Source of the DNA: an uncultured Sulfurimonas sp.
GTDB taxonomy: Bacteria > Campylobacterota > Campylobacteria > Campylobacterales > Sulfurimonadaceae
Reading direction: 5' to 3'
Length of the DNA stretch: 9,433 nucleotides
NCBI GenBank assembly: GCA_937914675.1
Contig: CALDOC010000139.1
Location: 1 to 9,433 of the forward strand
The translations under genes and the position numbers were made by a program. Each line of letters opens with the position of its first letter. Position 1 is the stretch's first letter. This document shows positions 5,773 through 9,433 of this stretch, piece after piece. Under the pieces are notes generated by a model, which was not told the DNA's origin, made no database searches, and worked only from the letters and a program-made list of their open reading frames with translations.

Positions 5773-6311
5773 TTTATAGTTATATAAGGCCAAGAAAAAA
5801 GAGCGCCGTCACTCCAGAAGTCAAACTTCTTTTCACGTTTTTTGGCATTACTCTTCTTATGCTTTTTATTACGTACGCTTTTTTACTCTACAAAGATTAT
5901 AATTTTGTAAACGACTTAAATCTCATAGCGCAAAAGAACGCCGTCGTAAATCAAAATTTATCGGAGATGAAGTCTCAGATTGAGTTTATTGAAAAAGAAA
6001 ACGTTTTAGCTCAAAAAATCCAAACAAAAAATTCAGTTTTAAAAGACTCCATCACAAACCTCTTTGACTTAGTTCCACAGAGCATTACGTTATCTCAAGC
6101 GCAGCTACAACAGAACGCTCTTATTCTTCATGGCCTTACTCCAAACAAAGACGTGTATAGTTTTATGTTGCAAGCGCCGCTTCGCTCCATCTTTCACAAA
6201 ACCTACAGTAGTTTTTATCCAGCGGGAGACGGTTGGTTGAGATTTGTTTCGACAAACTATACGGATGAAGAGGCGACAATTAAAGAAGAGGTGATAGAAA
6301 ATGAAAATTAA
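5769..6311 (+). CDS. PilN-like bitopic inner-membrane protein
   Basis: A 180-residue protein with the topology of PilN: a short basic cytoplasmic N-terminus (about 1-17, including RPRKK, where PilN normally binds PilM), one transmembrane helix (about 18-41), a periplasmic coiled coil (about 45-98), then a small alpha/beta domain. The segment LVPQSITLSQAQLQQNALIL (101-120) followed by HGLTPNKDVYSFM matches the PilN pattern, in which a strand, a G-x-(T/A) turn and a helix introduce the ferredoxin-like domain. In known systems PilN pairs with PilO through this domain and links to PilM in the cytoplasm. The ATG overlaps the previous stop as ATGA and has a strong AGGAG at 5756-5760. The acidic C-terminus overlaps the next gene by 11 bp. 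A GspL C-terminal-half analogue is the main alternative. Confidence 0.75.
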   Translation: MIYSYIRPRKKSAVTPEVKLLFTFFGITLLMLFITYAFLLYKDYNFVNDLNLIAQKNAVVNQNLSEMKSQIEFIEKENVLAQKIQTKNSVLKDSITNLFDLVPQSITLSQAQLQQNALILHGLTPNKDVYSFMLQAPLRSIFHKTYSSFYPAGDGWLRFVSTNYTDEEATIKEEVIENEN

Positions 6312-6852
6312 TATATCGCGTCAATACATTTATCTTATGGGCGTTTCAATTCTCCTGTTTGTATTTGTGCTTTTATTCTCTTTTTTGGTCTTAATTCCAG
6401 AGGGCAAAGAGTATCGGGAAAATAGAGGCGAGTTGAAGTTAAAATCCAATGATTTACGAAAATATCAAAATCTTAGTGATGAAATGGAAGCAAAATTAAA
6501 AGAGCTGCAAAAAAAGCATCGACATGTGATAGTGGCTTTTGATACTCAATTTACTCCAAGCCGATTTAAAGAACAGCATAAAAACAACTTTTCGTCTTTA
6601 GATATTTCTAAGGCTGAGATAATTGAGGACACGGAGGGCTTTGTGACTTATGAAGTAAATACGACTTCTAAAATTAGCTCGCCAAAAAGCTTTTATGATT
6701 TTTTAGACGCGATTAATAAAAGCGATTGGATAATAGGCGTGAATTTTCCCATTGATTTTAAGAGAGACGGCGAACTTATAAATTCAAGTTTTACCATGAA
6801 GGTTTATTGCAACGCCAAAGATAAAAACGCCACTAAGAAAGAAGAGAAGTAA
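6301..6852 (+). CDS. PilO-like bitopic inner-membrane protein
   Basis: A 183-residue protein with the topology of PilO/GspM: a very short cytoplasmic N-terminus, one transmembrane helix (about 9-33), a charged coiled coil (about 36-75) and a periplasmic domain (about 76-170). In that domain a strand (GFVTYEVNTTSKI), a helix (SPKSFYDFLDAINK), a strand (WIIGVNFPIDF) and a strand (SSFTMKVYC) follow the order of a ferredoxin-like fold. The F-x-x-F-L segment before the second strand is characteristic of PilO. It ends in a lysine-rich tail. The ATG at 6301 has AGGTGA at 6289-6294 and overlaps the PilN-like stop. It is the last gene of the operon: a PilP-like lipoprotein, which normally follows PilO, is not here, and the gene instead runs 20 bp into the convergent tilS. 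Confidence 0.75.
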   Translation: MKINISRQYIYLMGVSILLFVFVLLFSFLVLIPEGKEYRENRGELKLKSNDLRKYQNLSDEMEAKLKELQKKHRHVIVAFDTQFTPSRFKEQHKNNFSSLDISKAEIIEDTEGFVTYEVNTTSKISSPKSFYDFLDAINKSDWIIGVNFPIDFKRDGELINSSFTMKVYCNAKDKNATKKEEK

Positions 6853-7825
6853 GCAACGCTTCGACTTCCTTATTTGAGTAGACGTAAGCTCTTAGTTTAG
6901 GTTCTATTTTCAGACGGCGCATCTTCTCTTTAAACTCTTTCGTCATCTCTTTAGCCTCCATGTAAGGCGTTATGAAAACGAAGCCATGCTCTTGATTGAC
7001 GACGAACTTTCTTGAGATGACAACCGTGTCATTTTTTTTTAGCAAATTTTTTTCGTTGGAGCTTATGAGAAAACCTATGGATTTGAAATATTTGTCTATG
7101 GAGAGAAGATCGCTTCGTTTTCCGTGAGAGCTTTTAGCGTAGGCGAATTCATGGAGCGTATCCATGCTCATCTCTTCTATCAAATCACGAACGTCTTCGT
7201 CCATATACTCAAAACTTTTTTTAATCCCGCTAAGGTGTTTTTCCAAAAGAGGTTTCGCATGATTTTTTCTAAAATAGTTTCGTTTGTATTTTTCATGCAA
7301 ATTGCTTTCGTCTTCAAAATACCGTATCTCATTTTCTTGCAAGTAAAGCAAAAGTTCGCTTTTGTCAAGATGCAAAAGCGGACGGACGAGGGCGTAATTT
7401 TCGCGACTTTCCGTCTCCTTCATGCCCGTGAGTTCGGGACAACCCGCGCCCTTGCAAAATTGCATGAGCATCCATTCAAACCTGTCTCCCAAATGGTGAG
7501 CCGTTAAAAGGTTTTCATAATGATGTAGAGCGATCAACTCGTCAAAAAAATCATAACGAATCTGTCTCGCGTTCGCTTCAAAGTTGGACTCAATCATGGG
7601 AGAAGTTAAAGAAAAACACTCAAAGTCATGTTTTTTCGCCAGCTCATGAGCGTAACAGAGTTCGAGTTTACTCTGTTCTCGAACTCCATAATCGACAATC
7701 GCTATATCAAACTTTATCTCGTGTTGGAGGAGTAAAAAGAGCAGGGCGGTGGAATCTCCACCGGCTGAAAAAGCCAGTAGATTTTTGGAAGATTTTAATT
7801 TTGCAATCGTTGACTTATTAAGCAT
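6833..7825 (-). CDS. tilS: tRNA(Ile)-lysidine synthase TilS
   Basis: TilS uses ATP and lysine to convert C34 of tRNA-Ile(CAU) to lysidine, changing both its codon (AUG to AUA) and its aminoacylation; it is essential in most bacteria. The 330-residue product starts with the PP-loop ATP-binding motif SAGGDST (20-26). It continues with DYGVRE (45-50), the ANARQIRYDFF segment (85-95), TAHHLGDRFE (108-117; the usual form is AHHxDDQxET), and EDESNLHEKYKRNYFR (171-186), which is the family's tRNA-contacting D-x-S-N...RN segment. The C-terminal domain is short, as I expect in this phylum. The ATG at 7825 lies inside the rimO end (overlap 7818-7825, ATGCTTAA), so the two are co-transcribed and probably translationally coupled. 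The 3' end overlaps the convergent PilO-like gene. Confidence 0.95.
   Translation of the reverse strand: MLNKSTIAKLKSSKNLLAFSAGGDSTALLFLLLQHEIKFDIAIVDYGVREQSKLELCYAHELAKKHDFECFSLTSPMIESNFEANARQIRYDFFDELIALHHYENLLTAHHLGDRFEWMLMQFCKGAGCPELTGMKETESRENYALVRPLLHLDKSELLLYLQENEIRYFEDESNLHEKYKRNYFRKNHAKPLLEKHLSGIKKSFEYMDEDVRDLIEEMSMDTLHEFAYAKSSHGKRSDLLSIDKYFKSIGFLISSNEKNLLKKNDTVVISRKFVVNQEHGFVFITPYMEAKEMTKEFKEKMRRLKIEPKLRAYVYSNKEVEALLTSLLS
6846..6868. terminator. Possible bidirectional hairpin at the convergent gene ends
   Basis: GAAGTAAGC (6846-6854) pairs with GCTT (6858-6861) and ACTTC (6864-6868) around an AAC loop with a 2-nt CG bulge, giving nine paired bases. It spans the stop codon of the PilO-like gene and lies in the last codons of tilS. 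Downstream tails are only moderately T-rich: CTTATTT on the plus strand and TCTCTTCTTTCTT on the minus strand. There is no other space for a terminator between the two transcription units. Confidence 0.35.
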
Positions 7826-9131
7826 TGTCCACGGTGGCGGTTAAAATGTTTCCTACAAGTCCAGTCACTTTGGCTTTGTATATTTTGGCGTACGTCAAAT
7901 CTTCATCTTTTCTTCTGTCGTTTACGTAGATTTCACCATCGATGTCGGGCGCCCATATGAGTTTTCTAGCGCTCAAAAGGTATTCGTGCTCGTCGCTCTC
8001 GCCGTCGATGACGAGTTCAATCTCCGCGCCAACTTCGGCTTCAAGCGATTTTGTCGTAGCTTCTGAAACGATGTCGCCTAAAATCTGCGCGCGTTTGGCT
8101 ATGACTTTGGCGGATATTTTGTCGCTCATGTCGTAAGCCGGAGTTGTTTCCTCGTCGGAGTAGGAAAAAACGTTCATTCTGTCAAAACCGAAAGAGGACG
8201 CGAATTCGCACATTTCATCAAACATCGCTTGCGTTTCATGCGGGTGTCCGACGATGAAACTCGTACGGACGAAAGAGTTGGGCAGGCTTCTCATGAAGTT
8301 CAAGAGTTCCAACGTTTTGTCTTTGCCAAATCCGCGCTTCATGACGCGCAACATATCGTCATTTATATGCTGGATTGGCATATCGAAATAGTTATGAAAG
8401 ATTTCGCTTTTCGCTATGTTTTTGAGAAGCGACATGGTCGTCGTAGATGGGTAAAGGTAAAGAATTCTAGCGCTTTTCACCCCATCGATAAGTTCAATCC
8501 TTTGAATGAGAAGCGACAAACCGTCTTTGATGTTTTGGTCGCGAAGGTAAGAACTAGAGTCTTGCGAAACGAAAGAAAAATCGTAATAGCCTTTTTTTAC
8601 AAGACCTTCAACCTCTTTGGCGATTGAGTCCAAGTTGCGAGAGTTGAGTTTTCCTTTAAAAGAGGGGATGGCGCAAAAACTACAAGTTTGATTGCATCCT
8701 TCGGATAATTTTATGTAAGCGTGATACGACGAGCCGGTAACTATGCGCTCCGCTCCGTCGATTAGAAAAACTTTATCGGAAAATCTGCTCTTTTTTTGGG
8801 AAAGAAGTTCATCAATCTTGTCATAATCCCCAACGCCCGTAAAAATGTCAACCTCGGGTATTTGAATAACGAGTTCTTCTTGATAACGCTCGCTTAGACA
8901 ACCCGCCATGACGAGAAGCGAATCCTCTTTTCTTTGCTCATGAAGAGATAGCACGGTGTTGAGAGACTCCTCTTTTGCGGCGTCGATAAAACCGCAGGTA
9001 TTGACAATGATGACGTCGGCGTCCGCGCTATCGTCCGTTAGTTCAAAGTTTTGCAGTCTCCCCATCATAACTTCCGTGTCGACAAGGTTTTTAGTGCATC
9101 CCAAAGACACAATGTGTAATTTATTGCTCAT
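7818..9131 (-). CDS. rimO: Ribosomal protein S12 methylthiotransferase RimO
   Basis: RimO is the radical-SAM paralogue of MiaB that adds a methylthio group to the conserved aspartate (D88 in E. coli numbering) of ribosomal protein S12. The 437-residue product has N-terminal cluster cysteines C12 (SLGCTKN), C46 (NTCGFID) and C78 (AGCLSER), and the radical-SAM CxxxCxxC at C146, C150 and C153 (EGCNQTCSFC). The following AIPSFKGKLNSR is the form typical of RimO and distinguishes it from MiaB's TRGDE. A C-terminal TRAM domain spans about 370-433. The start codon is the ATG at 9131, preceded by an AAGAAG ribosome-binding site about 5 nt upstream. It heads the rimO-tilS pair and reads divergently from the flavoprotein gene across only 48 bp. 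Confidence 0.96.
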   Translation of the reverse strand: MSNKLHIVSLGCTKNLVDTEVMMGRLQNFELTDDSADADVIIVNTCGFIDAAKEESLNTVLSLHEQRKEDSLLVMAGCLSERYQEELVIQIPEVDIFTGVGDYDKIDELLSQKKSRFSDKVFLIDGAERIVTGSSYHAYIKLSEGCNQTCSFCAIPSFKGKLNSRNLDSIAKEVEGLVKKGYYDFSFVSQDSSSYLRDQNIKDGLSLLIQRIELIDGVKSARILYLYPSTTTMSLLKNIAKSEIFHNYFDMPIQHINDDMLRVMKRGFGKDKTLELLNFMRSLPNSFVRTSFIVGHPHETQAMFDEMCEFASSFGFDRMNVFSYSDEETTPAYDMSDKISAKVIAKRAQILGDIVSEATTKSLEAEVGAEIELVIDGESDEHEYLLSARKLIWAPDIDGEIYVNDRRKDEDLTYAKIYKAKVTGLVGNILTATVDNA

Positions 9132-9179
9132 AATTCTTCTTTATAATATGTTTATGAAATTATATCGTATAATTCGCTT
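9132..9179. promoter_or_regulatory. Compact divergent promoter region, rimO versus flavoprotein
   Basis: These 48 bp are almost entirely A and T and hold several perfect -10 boxes. TATAAT at 9142-9147 and 9168-9173 face the flavoprotein gene; TATAAT on the minus strand at 9164-9159 faces rimO and would give it a leader of about 20 nt. No clear -35 boxes are visible, consistent with the relaxed -35 requirement reported for Campylobacter and Helicobacter sigma-70 promoters. The boxes overlap, so the two directions may compete for polymerase. Confidence 0.55.
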
Positions 9180-9183
9180 ATGA
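9148..9183 (+). other. Possible 11-codon leader ORF before the flavoprotein gene
   Basis: ATG at 9148 (or 9154) opens a tiny frame encoding MFMKLYRIIRL. Its TGA stop at 9181-9183 overlaps the flavoprotein ATG as ATGA. No ribosome-binding site precedes it, and it would only be transcribed from a start upstream of 9148, whereas the TATAAT at 9142-9147 would start transcription after it. It is therefore more likely chance than a real leader peptide. Confidence 0.15.
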
Positions 9184-9433
9184 AAATATATGATGTAATT
9201 ATTTTAGGCGCGGGCGCTAGCGGACTTATGTGCGCCACTCACCTTAGTAAGAAAAAAAGCGTTGCGATAATCGAAGTGAACGAGAGAGTGGCCAAGAAGC
9301 TAAAAGTCTCCGGTGGCGGTAAATGCAATATCACGAACGTAAGCGTGGCGTTAGATAATTTTGACGGCGATAGAGATTTGTTGACTCACGTTTTAAAAAA
9401 GTTTTCCAAAGATGATTTGTTGAATTTTTTAGA
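9180..9433 (+). CDS. HI0933/BaiN-family flavoprotein, N-terminal part (cut by window edge)
   Basis: The first 84 codons of an FAD-dependent oxidoreductase-like protein; the full family length is about 390-410 residues, so the 3' part lies outside the window. The dinucleotide-binding motif GAGASG (residues 10-15) follows a hydrophobic first strand (YDVIIL). An acidic residue ends the second strand (IIEVNE), and the family signature SGGGKCNITN lies at about 52-61. Members are often annotated NAD(P)/FAD-dependent oxidoreductase, aminoacetone oxidase or BaiN-like, but the physiological substrate is mostly unknown and I cannot assign it here. The ATG at 9180 has no visible ribosome-binding site. 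A perfect TATAAT ends seven bases before it, so the message may be leaderless or nearly so. Confidence 0.88.
   Translation, partial: MKIYDVIILGAGASGLMCATHLSKKKSVAIIEVNERVAKKLKVSGGGKCNITNVSVALDNFDGDRDLLTHVLKKFSKDDLLNFL

Noticed and set aside
7124..7507. 127-codon plus-strand frame opposite tilS
   Set aside because: Antisense shadow rich in Phe and Lys, as expected opposite AT-rich coding DNA; no family resemblance.
8229..8627. 132-codon plus-strand frame opposite rimO
   Set aside because: Antisense shadow of conserved radical-SAM coding sequence; composition and lack of a start signal argue against a gene.

Overview
The window looks like core chromosome of a free-living Campylobacterota (Epsilonproteobacteria), most like the Sulfurimonas group. 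This rests on AT-rich DNA, a small HP0268-family protein (a family I know only from this phylum), and the gene order nusA <-> HP0268-like > miaB > DUF374 acyltransferase, which I recall from Campylobacter and Helicobacter. The genus is an inference from protein style, not a database result. I see no insertion sequence, prophage, CRISPR array, rRNA or tRNA.

Layout: (1) 10-1143, minus strand: nusA, here apart from rimP/infB. (2) 1144-1315: a 172-bp divergent control region. (3) 1316-6852, plus strand: eight tightly packed genes, probably one operon: HP0268-like nuclease-fold protein, MiaB tRNA methylthiotransferase, DUF374 lysophospholipid-acyltransferase-like protein, a small membrane-anchored TPR-like protein, a complete Xer-type tyrosine recombinase, and three proteins that I interpret as divergent PilM-, PilN- and PilO-like components of a type IV pilus/type II secretion inner-membrane platform. 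Every junction after miaB overlaps, and three genes appear to start at TTG or GTG. (4) 6833-9131, minus strand: rimO > tilS, convergent with the long operon and overlapping its last gene by 20 bp. (5) 9132-9179: a 48-bp divergent promoter region. (6) 9180 to the edge, plus strand: the start of a HI0933/BaiN-type flavoprotein.

Functionally, most of the window is translation and RNA maintenance: NusA (transcription elongation and antitermination), MiaB (tRNA A37 thiomethylation), TilS (lysidine in tRNA-Ile) and RimO (thiomethylation of ribosomal protein S12). MiaB and RimO are paralogous radical-SAM enzymes. The second theme, embedded in the same operon, is the cell envelope: an acyltransferase, a TPR membrane protein and the PilMNO-like trio.

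The best candidate for something undescribed is that trio. It has the right order, topology and sequence feel for PilM-PilN-PilO. However, the PilM-like member lacks the usual nucleotide-binding motif and carries a 67-residue acidic linker, and no PilP, PilQ, pilin or motor ATPase gene lies beside it.
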